Shown piece after piece: positions 1 through 8,702 of a DNA stretch of 64,000 nt (position 1 is the stretch's first letter; the number at the start of each line of letters is the position of its first letter). A model generated the notes under the pieces. That model made no database searches, was not told where the DNA came from, and saw only the letters and a list, made by a program, of their open reading frames with translations. The DNA comes from an uncultured Pelagibacteraceae bacterium (GTDB lineage Bacteria; Pseudomonadota; Alphaproteobacteria; Pelagibacterales; Pelagibacteraceae), in assembly GCA_902573235.1 (NCBI GenBank), contig CACGIZ010000003.1, positions 1-64,000 on the forward strand, in the 5' to 3' direction. The translations under genes and the position numbers were made by a program.

Positions 1-3000
1 CAGTTATGGCACCAGAATTTCTTACTGCAAATCTATCTCCTGCCTGACCAGAAGCAAATAGTTTGCCTGATGTAGCTCCATATAAAACAGTATTACCAAT
101 GATAGTATTTTCGCTTGATATCAAATTACTCTCATCCGAAAGTCTTATTGAAATTGTTGCACCTGATAATCCTTTTCCAACATAGTCATTTGCATCTCCT
201 TTAAGAATTAATTTCAATCCTTTTGCTGCAAATGCACCAAAAGATTGGCCTGCGGAACCTTTAAAATTTAATGTTAGAAAATTGTTATCTAATTTTTCAT
301 AACCATACTTTTTATATAGATAATGAGAAATTCTAGTTCCAACAGCTCTATTTGTATTTTTAATAATAAATTCTTTCTTAATTTTCTCTGAATTGTTTAA
401 AGATTTTTCAATGTCAGGCCAAATTTCCTCATCTAATGTATCAGGAACTTTGTTTATTTCTTGGTACTCACAATATCTTTTATTGTTTCCCGGATCAGCT
501 TGAACAAATAAAGGATTTAAATCCAAATCATCTAAATTAGGCGAAGCTTTATTCACTTGCATCAATAAGTCTGTTCTTCCAATAATATCATTTAGAGATT
601 TGAAACCAATTTTCGCCAGAATTTCTCTTACTTCTGATGCAATAAAGGTAAATAAATTCACAACTTTATCTGGAGTCCCAGTAAACTTTTCTCTCAATTT
701 CTCATCTTGTGTGCATACTCCAACTGGACACGTATTAGAATGACACTGTCTTACCATGATACATCCCATGGCAACTAAAGCAGTCGTTGCTACTCCATAT
801 TCTTCAGCACCCATCATTGCAGCGATGACAACATCTCTACCAGTTTTAATACCTCCATCTGTTCTTAAAGTGACTTTGTGTCTTAAATTGTTAAGTGTGA
901 GAACCTGATTAGCTTCAGTAAGTCCCATTTCCCATGGTATTCCAACATATTTAACACTTGTTTGTGGAGTTGCTCCAGTTCCACCGTTATGACCTGAAAT
1001 TAAAATGATGTCAGCCTTTGCCTTTGCTACTCCTGCTGCTATTGTGCCTACGCCTGATGAGGCAACTAATTTAACACCAATTCTCGCTTTTGGATTTATT
1101 TGCTTTAAGTCATAAATTAATTGAGCTAAATCTTCTATAGAGTAAATATCGTGGTGAGGTGGTGGAGAAATCAATGTAACTCCAGGAGTTGAGTGTCTTA
1201 ATCTTGCTATTTCATTAGTAACTTTAAAACCAGGTAGTTGACCACCCTCGCCAGGTTTTGCTCCTTGAGCAATCTTTATCTCAATTTCGTTACAGTTATT
1301 TAAGTAATTGACTGTTACTCCAAACCTTGCAGAGGCAATTTGTTTTACTCTCGAATTTGCACTATCACCATCACTCATCACTTTAAATCTTTTTTCATCT
1401 TCACCACCTTCCCCACTACAGGACGCACCTTTGATCCTGTTCATACCAATAGCAAGGGTTTCATGTGCTTCTTTAGACAAAGCCCCGTGAGACATACTTC
1501 CGCTTCCAAATCTCTTTAATATTTCATTAATAGGTTCAACATCTGATAATTCTATTGATGAACCTAATTTTTTTTTTCTAAAATCCACAAGATCTCTTAG
1601 ATTAATAGGTGGCAAATTATAAATACCCTCAGCATATTTTTTATAGGTTTCATAAGAGTTTGAACCTACCGCACTCTGTAATAAGTGTATTAGCCTACCT
1701 TGATATTGGTGTGTTTCGCCGTTTTTTCTATATCTGTAAATACCACCAATAGGTAAAACAGTCTCTGTGCTTTCAAACGCCTCTTTGTGAATTTCTCTTA
1801 TTTTTTTTTCAATACCTGTCAATCCGATACCTGATATTTTAGATGTTACTCCAGGAAAATAATCATCAACAACAGTTCTACTTAGTCCAACTGTTTCAAA
1901 ATTACATCCACCTCTATAAGAACTTAAAACAGAAATTCCCATTTTAGACATTATCTTTAATAAGCCAGCATTAACTGACTTTATATATCTTTGAATGCAT
2001 TCATCGAAGCTGAATTGACCAAAAAGTTTTTTTGAATGTCTTTGGTATAAGCTATCAAAAGCCAAATATGGGTTAACTGTAGTCGCACCAACCCCTATTA
2101 ATGTTGCAAAAGAGTGAGTATCTAAGGCTTCTCCAGATTGAACATTAATTGATACATATCCTCTTAATTTTTTTTCAATTAAAAAAGTATTTATAGCTCC
2201 AACACATAATAACATTGGCATAGGTAACTTTTCAGAAGAAAGGTCCTTATCGCTTAGAACAAGCTGTGTAACGCCTTGTCTTACAGCAATTTCTGCCTCT
2301 TTTTGAATTTTTTTAATTGCACTAGCCAAACTTTCGTCTTGAGAAAATGTACAATCAATATTTATAGAATTTTTACCAAAAAAATTTATAAACTTATTAA
2401 ATTGTGAATTTGATAAGATTGGGCTGTTTAGAACATAGATGTTCTCTTTTGTTAAAGTATCGAAATCTAAAATATTTCCCAAATTTCCAAATCTTGTTTT
2501 TAAACTCATTACTTTGTTTTCTCTTAAAGAGTCAATTGGTGGATTGGTTACTTGACTGAAATTTTGCCTAAAAAAATGATATAACGGTCTATATCTATCA
2601 GACAAGACTGCTAAAGGAGTATCATCGCCCATGGAGCCTGTCGCTTCTTTGGCATCCTCTGCCATAGGGTGTAAAATAAGTTCTAAATCTTCAAGGCTTA
2701 TCCCAAAAGTATATTGTCTTCTCCTTAAATTTTCACCCTCAAAATTATTTTGCTCGTTAGATATAGACAATTTTTCATCTAGGTCAATAATTTGTGAATT
2801 AAAATGTTTAAACTCTTTAGCTAAGTAATCTTTTATTTGGTCATTAGTAAAAATTTTTCCTTTTTCAATTCTCACCCCAATTATTTCACCTGGACCTAAT
2901 CTACCTTTAGATACAATTTTTTTTTCATTTAATTCTATCATTCCAGTTTCAGATCCTGCGAAAAGCATTTTATCTTTTGTAATTGCATATCTGAGTGGTC

Positions 3001-4129
3001 TAAGTCCGTTTCTATCATTTGCAGCTATAACCCACTCATTATCTGTGGCAGCTATAGCAGCAGGTCCATCCCATGGTTCCATTGTGCTATTTAAAAAATT
3101 AAATAACTGCTGATGATTTTTTGGAAGTGTCTTATTCTTTTTTGACCAGGCATCTGGAACTAACATCAATTTAGCTAAAGGTGCAGATTGACCTGATTTA
3201 TTTAATAACTCAAAAACATTATCTAATGCTGCTGAGTCTGAAACACCCTTTTGAATGACTGGCTTCAAATTTTCTATATTGTCAAAAAGTGGACTACTCA
3301 TTTCTTGTTCATGAACTTTCATCCAATTTTTATTTCCTTTATATGTATTAATCTCACCATTATGAGCAATTGCTCTAAATGGTTGGGCCAAACTCCAACT
3401 TGGAGCAGTATTAGTTGAGAATCTTTGATGAAAAATTGCATATCTTGAGATAAATCTTTTATCTTTCAAATCCAAATAAAAGTCAGATATCGCTTCAGCT
3501 AGATATAGTCCCTTATAAATTATTGATTTTGAACTAATCGAGCATATATAAAAATTATTTAATGATAGCTCAAAAGCTTTGTTTTCAATTTTTTTTCTTG
3601 TTTCGTAAATTTTTCTTTCTAAATTTTTATCTATTAAATTTGGATCATTAGATTTAAATAAAACTTGAATTATTTCGGGCATGGTTTGAAATGCCTTTTC
3701 ACCTAAAATTTTAGGATTTACAGGAACTTGTCTCCAGCCATAGATACTAAAATCATTTTTTGTTAATTCACTTTCCACAATAGTTTTACAACTTTCCTGA
3801 GAAGAATAGTCATTTCTTGGCAAAAAAATCATTCCAACACAAATTTCAGAATTATCGTAGTCGTGTCCAGTTACCTCTATTTTTTCTATGAAAAAATCTT
3901 TTGGAATTTCAACATGAATACCAGCACCATCACCTGTTTTACCATCTGCATCAACTGCTCCTCTATGCCAAACCGCTTTTAGAGCTTCGATTCCATATTC
4001 AACTATTTCTCTAGATTTTTTTCCTTCAGTTGAGGCTATTACACCAACACCACAAGCATCATGTTCCATATCTTTTGAATAAACATGATTTTCAGTCAAT
4101 AATTTTAGGTTCTTTTTATAATTATCCAT
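1..4129 (-). CDS. gltB: Glutamate synthase large subunit, partial (C-terminus beyond window)
   Basis: The large subunit releases ammonia from glutamine and adds it to 2-oxoglutarate, giving glutamate; it works with GltD in the cytoplasm. About 1,376 residues are visible; the family is near 1,500, so only the tail is cut by the window edge. The type II amidotransferase nucleophile appears as Cys26 in DACGVG, after a short propeptide that is normally removed. The FMN-binding synthase domain shows the GGQLPG and SGHNGGTGA motifs, and the 3Fe-4S ligands appear in CIMVRQCHSNTCPVGVC. The start is fixed by a TAATG overlap with the gltD stop, implying translational coupling. The order gltD then gltB is the reverse of the common gltB-gltD order. 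Confidence 0.97.
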   Translation of the reverse strand, partial: MDNYKKNLKLLTENHVYSKDMEHDACGVGVIASTEGKKSREIVEYGIEALKAVWHRGAVDADGKTGDGAGIHVEIPKDFFIEKIEVTGHDYDNSEICVGMIFLPRNDYSSQESCKTIVESELTKNDFSIYGWRQVPVNPKILGEKAFQTMPEIIQVLFKSNDPNLIDKNLERKIYETRKKIENKAFELSLNNFYICSISSKSIIYKGLYLAEAISDFYLDLKDKRFISRYAIFHQRFSTNTAPSWSLAQPFRAIAHNGEINTYKGNKNWMKVHEQEMSSPLFDNIENLKPVIQKGVSDSAALDNVFELLNKSGQSAPLAKLMLVPDAWSKKNKTLPKNHQQLFNFLNSTMEPWDGPAAIAATDNEWVIAANDRNGLRPLRYAITKDKMLFAGSETGMIELNEKKIVSKGRLGPGEIIGVRIEKGKIFTNDQIKDYLAKEFKHFNSQIIDLDEKLSISNEQNNFEGENLRRRQYTFGISLEDLELILHPMAEDAKEATGSMGDDTPLAVLSDRYRPLYHFFRQNFSQVTNPPIDSLRENKVMSLKTRFGNLGNILDFDTLTKENIYVLNSPILSNSQFNKFINFFGKNSINIDCTFSQDESLASAIKKIQKEAEIAVRQGVTQLVLSDKDLSSEKLPMPMLLCVGAINTFLIEKKLRGYVSINVQSGEALDTHSFATLIGVGATTVNPYLAFDSLYQRHSKKLFGQFSFDECIQRYIKSVNAGLLKIMSKMGISVLSSYRGGCNFETVGLSRTVVDDYFPGVTSKISGIGLTGIEKKIREIHKEAFESTETVLPIGGIYRYRKNGETHQYQGRLIHLLQSAVGSNSYETYKKYAEGIYNLPPINLRDLVDFRKKKLGSSIELSDVEPINEILKRFGSGSMSHGALSKEAHETLAIGMNRIKGASCSGEGGEDEKRFKVMSDGDSANSRVKQIASARFGVTVNYLNNCNEIEIKIAQGAKPGEGGQLPGFKVTNEIARLRHSTPGVTLISPPPHHDIYSIEDLAQLIYDLKQINPKARIGVKLVASSGVGTIAAGVAKAKADIILISGHNGGTGATPQTSVKYVGIPWEMGLTEANQVLTLNNLRHKVTLRTDGGIKTGRDVVIAAMMGAEEYGVATTALVAMGCIMVRQCHSNTCPVGVCTQDEKLREKFTGTPDKVVNLFTFIASEVREILAKIGFKSLNDIIGRTDLLMQVNKASPNLDDLDLNPLFVQADPGNNKRYCEYQEINKVPDTLDEEIWPDIEKSLNNSEKIKKEFIIKNTNRAVGTRISHYLYKKYGYEKLDNNFLTLNFKGSAGQSFGAFAAKGLKLILKGDANDYVGKGLSGATISIRLSDESNLISSENTIIGNTVLYGATSGKLFASGQAGDRFAVRNSGAIT

Positions 4130-5568
4130 TATGCTACTTTTGCTTTTTTCAATTCTTTATTTTCTAAATATTTTTTAATTGCACTAGCTGCATCTCTACC
4201 ATCTTTAATTGCCCATACGACAAGAGATGCCCCTCTAACAATATCGCCAGCTGCAAATACACCGTTTAGATTGGTTTCCATTGTATCAAAATCTGTTTTT
4301 AAAGTTCCCCATTTTGTAACTTGTAGTTCTTTAGCATCAAATAAATAAGGTAGATCCTCTGGATCGAATCCAAGAGCCTTAATAACCATATCTGCTTTAA
4401 TTTGAAATTCTGAATCTTTTTTAACTTCTGGTCTTCTTCTACCAGAGTCGTCTGGCTCACCTAATTGGATTCGATCAACAATTAATTTTTCAATTTTATT
4501 TGTGCCTTTAAACTCTTTAGGACTTGATAGCCAAACAAATTCTATACCTTCCTCCTCTGCATTTGCAACTTCTCTTGCAGACCCTGGCATATTTTCTTTA
4601 TCTCTTCTATAAAGACACTTAACAGATTTTGCTTTCTGTCTTACAGAAGTTCTAACACAATCCATAGCTGTGTCACCACCTCCAATGACTACAATATCTT
4701 TTCCTTCTGCATTTAAGACTCCTTTATCAAATAATTCAACTTTATCCCCCAAACCCTTTTTATTTGAGGCTGTTAGAAATTCCATAGCAGGAAAAATATT
4801 TTCTAAATCATTACCTGGTAAGTTTATCTCTCTTGGTTTGTAAACACCTGTTGCAATCAAAATTGCATCATGTTTTTTTCTTAACTGTTCTAAAGTCGCA
4901 TCTTTTCCTACTTCAAAATTTTGTATGAATTCTATCCCTCCATCTCTAAGTAACTTTGTTCTTCTTTCAACTACATGCTTTTCTAATTTAAAATTTGGAA
5001 TTCCATAAATTAATAATCCTCCTGCACGATCATAACGATCATAAACAGTAATTTTATATCCATTCTTTCTCAACTGTTCAGCTGCTGCTAAACCTGCTGG
5101 ACCTGCACCAATAATTCCAACACTTTGGTTTTTTTCATATTTGACTTCTATAGGTTTAATCCAACCTTGTTCCCATGCATTGTCAGTTATATATTTTTCC
5201 ATTGATCCAATGGTAACAGTCCCGTGACCTGACTGTTCAATAACACAATTACCCTCACATAATCGATCTTGAGGGCAAATTCTTCCACATACTTCAGGCA
5301 TATTATTTGTGCTTTGAGATAATTCGTAAGCTTCTTTTAATCTTCCCTCTGCAGTTAATTTCAGCCAATCTGGAATATTATTGCTTAGAGGACAATGAAC
5401 TTGGCAAAATGGCACTCCACATTGTGAACACCTGCTTGATTGTTCTTGAGCTTTTTTCTTTATAAAATCGTCATAAATTTCGTTGAAGTCTTCTTTCCTC
5501 TCTTTAACCTCTCTTTTAGGTGGAGTCTGCTGACCTATTTTTACAAATTTAAGCATTTTATCAGTCAT
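4129..5568 (-). CDS. gltD: Glutamate synthase small subunit, NADPH-dependent
   Basis: This 479-aa flavoprotein passes electrons from NADPH to GltB for glutamate synthesis. The N-terminal cysteine clusters expected for its 4Fe-4S centres are present (C47, C50, C55, C59 and C94, C98, C104, C108). The FAD fold is seen as GAGPAG at about residues 154-159 and the NADPH site as GGGDTAMD near 295. The length is normal for the family. It is the first gene of a gltD-gltB pair joined by a one-base stop/start overlap. The 184-base gap to the divergent uppP gene contains two dyads, so nitrogen-responsive control is plausible but not shown. Confidence 0.96.
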   Translation of the reverse strand: MTDKMLKFVKIGQQTPPKREVKERKEDFNEIYDDFIKKKAQEQSSRCSQCGVPFCQVHCPLSNNIPDWLKLTAEGRLKEAYELSQSTNNMPEVCGRICPQDRLCEGNCVIEQSGHGTVTIGSMEKYITDNAWEQGWIKPIEVKYEKNQSVGIIGAGPAGLAAAEQLRKNGYKITVYDRYDRAGGLLIYGIPNFKLEKHVVERRTKLLRDGGIEFIQNFEVGKDATLEQLRKKHDAILIATGVYKPREINLPGNDLENIFPAMEFLTASNKKGLGDKVELFDKGVLNAEGKDIVVIGGGDTAMDCVRTSVRQKAKSVKCLYRRDKENMPGSAREVANAEEEGIEFVWLSSPKEFKGTNKIEKLIVDRIQLGEPDDSGRRRPEVKKDSEFQIKADMVIKALGFDPEDLPYLFDAKELQVTKWGTLKTDFDTMETNLNGVFAAGDIVRGASLVVWAIKDGRDAASAIKKYLENKELKKAKVA

Positions 5569-5624
5569 ATTTAATTTTAGAATCAGGGCAAAATATACAT
5601 TGTTTTTTATAGTAAAAGAAATAT

Positions 5625-5647
5625 TTAGGTCAATATATATGACCTAA
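5625..5647. promoter_or_regulatory. Perfect dyad upstream of gltD, candidate operator
   Basis: Arms TTAGGTCA (5625-5632) and TGACCTAA (5640-5647) are exact inverted complements around a 7-base ATATATA spacer. The site lies 57-79 bases upstream of the gltD start in a divergent intergenic region. The half-site symmetry suits a dimeric regulator, but the regulator is unknown. Confidence 0.55.
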
Positions 5648-5660
5648 TTTTAATAAAAAT

Positions 5661-5693
5661 ATGCGAAAATTAAAGAGATTTTAATTTTTGCAT
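5661..5693. promoter_or_regulatory. Long inverted repeat between gltD and uppP
   Basis: Fifteen pairs can form between 5661-5675 and 5679-5693 around a 3-base AGA loop, all Watson-Crick except two G/T pairs. It follows the first dyad by 13 bases and ends 60 bases before uppP. It could be an operator or a 5' leader hairpin of uppP. A terminator is less likely because no gene ends here. Confidence 0.45.
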
Positions 5694-5752
5694 ACCTAAT
5701 ATGATCAAATCGAATTGTTTTAAAAGGATAATTTTTAAGTTACGAAACTTAT

Positions 5753-6520
5753 ATGTTTAAGGATTTTATAGAAATTCTAATTTTATCAGCTATTCAAGGT
5801 ATATCTGAATTTTTACCAATAAGTTCATCAGCACACTTAATTATAATATCAAGTTTATATAATTTAAAGGCGAGTTCGCTGTTAATTGATATAAGTCTAC
5901 ACTTAGGATCTTTGTTAGCAATAATATTTTTTTTCAGAAAAGATCTATTTGACATTAAAAATAATCAAAAATTATTAAGACTTATTATAATTGGCTCAAT
6001 TCCACTTATTATTCTTGGATACATTTTGCATTCTACAGAAGTAATTCATCTTTTAAGAAATATTAAAGTAATAGCCTGGACTACATTAATTTTTGGAATT
6101 TTTCTTTATTTTTCAGATCAAAAAAAAATTTATAAAAATATTTCTTCAAACTTAAGTATAAAATCAATTGTATTTATTGGAATGTTTCAAATACTTGCAT
6201 TGATACCAGGCGTAAGTAGAGCGGGTATTACTATAACAGCTGCAAGATTATTGAGTTTTAATAGAGTGGACTCAGGAAAAATTTCTTTTTTACTTTCAAT
6301 TCCTGCTTTAGCAGGTGCAAGTTTTCTAGGTTTGAAAGATATACCAAATGAATCAATTGAAATAAATTTATTGGTTATTATTGCAATAATTTTATCTTTT
6401 ATATTTTCATATCTAACTGTAAAATTTTTTTTAAGATATCTTAATAGATTTTCATTGAATATATTTGTAATATATAGAATTACTATTGCTTTAATTTTAT
6501 TATCAATAATATATTTTTAA
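5753..6520 (+). CDS. uppP: Undecaprenyl-diphosphate phosphatase (UppP/BacA)
   Basis: This 255-aa integral membrane enzyme removes a phosphate from undecaprenyl diphosphate, recycling the lipid carrier for peptidoglycan and other envelope polymers. The signature SEFLPISSSAH (about residues 18-28) and the second motif PGVSRAG (about 147-153) are both present, the latter with Ala where Ser is common. Multiple hydrophobic helices span the protein and the length is typical. It is transcribed divergently from gltD. Its last four bases overlap the convergent transporter gene, so the two transcripts must meet here. Confidence 0.95.
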   Translation: MFKDFIEILILSAIQGISEFLPISSSAHLIIISSLYNLKASSLLIDISLHLGSLLAIIFFFRKDLFDIKNNQKLLRLIIIGSIPLIILGYILHSTEVIHLLRNIKVIAWTTLIFGIFLYFSDQKKIYKNISSNLSIKSIVFIGMFQILALIPGVSRAGITITAARLLSFNRVDSGKISFLLSIPALAGASFLGLKDIPNESIEINLLVIIAIILSFIFSYLTVKFFLRYLNRFSLNIFVIYRITIALILLSIIYF

Positions 6521-7407
6521 ACTGTTTTTTTCATTAAAGGTAGTAATTGAGATAACAATACGCCACACAATATAAAAAAACATCCAAATAAATTATTAAT
6601 TCCTAAAATTTGATTTAAAAGGAACCAAGCTGCTATTGTCGCAAAAACACCCTCTAAAGAAAAAATTATTGCAGCCGGAGCAGGTGTGATATTTTTTTGA
6701 GCATAAATTTGTAATACAAATGCAAAACCTCCTGATAAAATACCTGCGTATAAAATTGAATCTATTTCATTTAAGATATTTTCAATTATAAATTCTTCAT
6801 AAATAAATCCAATTATAAAAGAAAATAAAGCTACCAGTAAAGTTTGGATTGCTCCTAAAGTTAAAGGTAAGTTATATTTAGTTACTATAATTCCAGTAAA
6901 AATGATATGTGTGCTCCAAAATAAAGCTCCTAAAATTACTAAAGTATCACCTAATCTTACAGTAGCGTCATGAAAGTTTGTCAAAAGATATCCACCTATT
7001 AAACATAAAACTACAGATGGCCAAACACTCCAATGAATTGATCTTTTTTTAAATAGGAAAATTATTATTGGTACCATAGGGACATAAAAAATTGTGAAAA
7101 ATGCAGCATTTGCTACATCTGTGTAAAGAAGTGCCACTTGTTGTAATGCTGATCCTAAAAAAAGCGATAATCCAATTAAAAAAGAAAGAGTAGCAAAAGT
7201 TTTAAAATCTAATTGAAACTCAGATTTAAATTTTTTTAACTCAAATAAAAAAACCAGAGGTACAATCGCTAAAAAACCTACAAAAAATCTTACAGAATTA
7301 AAAGTAAAGGGACCTATATCGTCCATACCAGTATCTTGTGCAATAAACGTTGTTCCCCATATAAATGTACATAATAAAGCACTTAAAAGTGAAACAGTTT
7401 TTGACAT
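6517..7407 (-). CDS. EamA/DMT-family membrane transporter
   Basis: This 296-aa protein has about ten hydrophobic segments arranged as two EamA repeats, the layout of the drug/metabolite transporter superfamily (RhaT/YdcZ-like permeases). The N-terminal FIWGTTFIAQ resembles the conserved start of the first EamA repeat. The substrate cannot be read from the sequence; family members export or import amino acids, metabolites or drugs. It lies 8 bases after the E2 gene on the same strand and may be co-transcribed with pyruvate dehydrogenase, though no functional link is evident. Confidence 0.85.
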   Translation of the reverse strand: MSKTVSLLSALLCTFIWGTTFIAQDTGMDDIGPFTFNSVRFFVGFLAIVPLVFLFELKKFKSEFQLDFKTFATLSFLIGLSLFLGSALQQVALLYTDVANAAFFTIFYVPMVPIIIFLFKKRSIHWSVWPSVVLCLIGGYLLTNFHDATVRLGDTLVILGALFWSTHIIFTGIIVTKYNLPLTLGAIQTLLVALFSFIIGFIYEEFIIENILNEIDSILYAGILSGGFAFVLQIYAQKNITPAPAAIIFSLEGVFATIAAWFLLNQILGINNLFGCFFILCGVLLSQLLPLMKKTV

Positions 7408-7415
7408 AAATAATA

Positions 7416-8702
7416 TTAGACAGCTAATTTATAAGCAAAATTTTTACCTAGATTCTCCTTTAGATCATTGTTAAAACGAGCAGCTTCTGCGCCATCAATT
7501 ATTCTGTGATCATATGACAATGATAAAGGTAAAATTGTTCTTGTTACAAACTTTCCATCTAAAAAAACTTGTTTTTTTTCTGACTTACCTATCCCCAAAA
7601 TTGCAACCTCGGGATAATTTATAATAGGTGTAAAAAATGAACCACCTATTCCTCCCAAACTTGTTATAGTCATTGAACCACCAAATAATTCTTTTTTGTC
7701 AATCTTAAGATTTCTGCATTGATTGCTTAAATCTTTAAGTTCATAACTTATTAAATTAATATTTTTATTTTCTGCATTTCTTAGTTTTGGAACCATCAAA
7801 CCATGTGGTGTATCAACTGCTATGCCTATGTGATAGTATTTTTTAATTGTCATTTTTCCATCTTCTATTTCGTCGATAGAGCTATTAAAATTTGGAAATT
7901 TTTTTAAAGATGTCGTTAAAGCTTTTACAATGAAAGCCAAAGGCGTAATTTTTTTTCTTTCCCCAGTATACATATCAGTGAGTGATGTTCTGAATTCCTC
8001 TAATTCAGTAATATCTGCCTCATCATGATTAGTCACATGAGGAATATTGGTCCATGAATTCATTAAATATTTTGAAGATAATCTTTTTACTCTTGGAATA
8101 TCTTTTATTATGACTTCCCCAAATTCAGAATGTGCATATTCTTGTGTAATTTTTTCATTGTTTTTCTTTTCAATTTTTGTTGAATTATTTGATCTTGATG
8201 CAACAAATAACTTTACATCACTTTCGATAACTCTACCTTTACGTTCACTACCAATAACTTGATTGATATCTACTCCAAGCTCTCTTGCAAATTTTCGAAC
8301 TTTTGGACTTGCAGATGATATATTTGAGATTTTATTTTGATTAGAAAAAGATTTTTTATTTTCTATTTTTATTGTTTGAATTTTTTTGGACTCTTTTTCT
8401 ATTAACGGTTTCTCATTTGCATTTTCCTCTAATGGCTTTTCTTGTGTCTTTTCCGTTGCCTCTGATGTTTTTTCTAAGATTAATATTAAATCACCCTCTG
8501 AAACTTTATCTCCCACTTTTATTTTAATAGTTTTAATTTTACCATTAAAATTTGATGGAATTTCTACACTAGATTTATCACTCTCTATTGTTATTAATGG
8601 ATCATTTTTTTTTAATGTTTGACCCTCAGAGACCAAAACTTCTATAACTTCAACATCTTTAAAATCTCCAATATTAGGTACTTTTATATCTATTTCGGTC
8701 AT
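7416..8702 (-). CDS. aceF: Pyruvate dehydrogenase E2, dihydrolipoamide acetyltransferase
   Basis: This 428-aa E2 transfers acetyl groups from lipoamide to CoA and forms the core of the pyruvate dehydrogenase complex. Domains in order: one lipoyl domain (1-75, lipoyl Lys43 in SDKSS), a charged linker, a peripheral-subunit-binding domain (about 131-165), and a catalytic domain ending with SYDHRIIDG, which holds the active-site His and Asp. It has a single lipoyl domain, whereas E. coli AceF has three; a second, very similar lipoyl domain sits on the adjacent E1. Its ATG overlaps the aceE stop by one base (TAATG). No E3 (lpd) gene is in the window. Confidence 0.95.
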   Translation of the reverse strand: MTEIDIKVPNIGDFKDVEVIEVLVSEGQTLKKNDPLITIESDKSSVEIPSNFNGKIKTIKIKVGDKVSEGDLILILEKTSEATEKTQEKPLEENANEKPLIEKESKKIQTIKIENKKSFSNQNKISNISSASPKVRKFARELGVDINQVIGSERKGRVIESDVKLFVASRSNNSTKIEKKNNEKITQEYAHSEFGEVIIKDIPRVKRLSSKYLMNSWTNIPHVTNHDEADITELEEFRTSLTDMYTGERKKITPLAFIVKALTTSLKKFPNFNSSIDEIEDGKMTIKKYYHIGIAVDTPHGLMVPKLRNAENKNINLISYELKDLSNQCRNLKIDKKELFGGSMTITSLGGIGGSFFTPIINYPEVAILGIGKSEKKQVFLDGKFVTRTILPLSLSYDHRIIDGAEAARFNNDLKENLGKNFAYKLAV

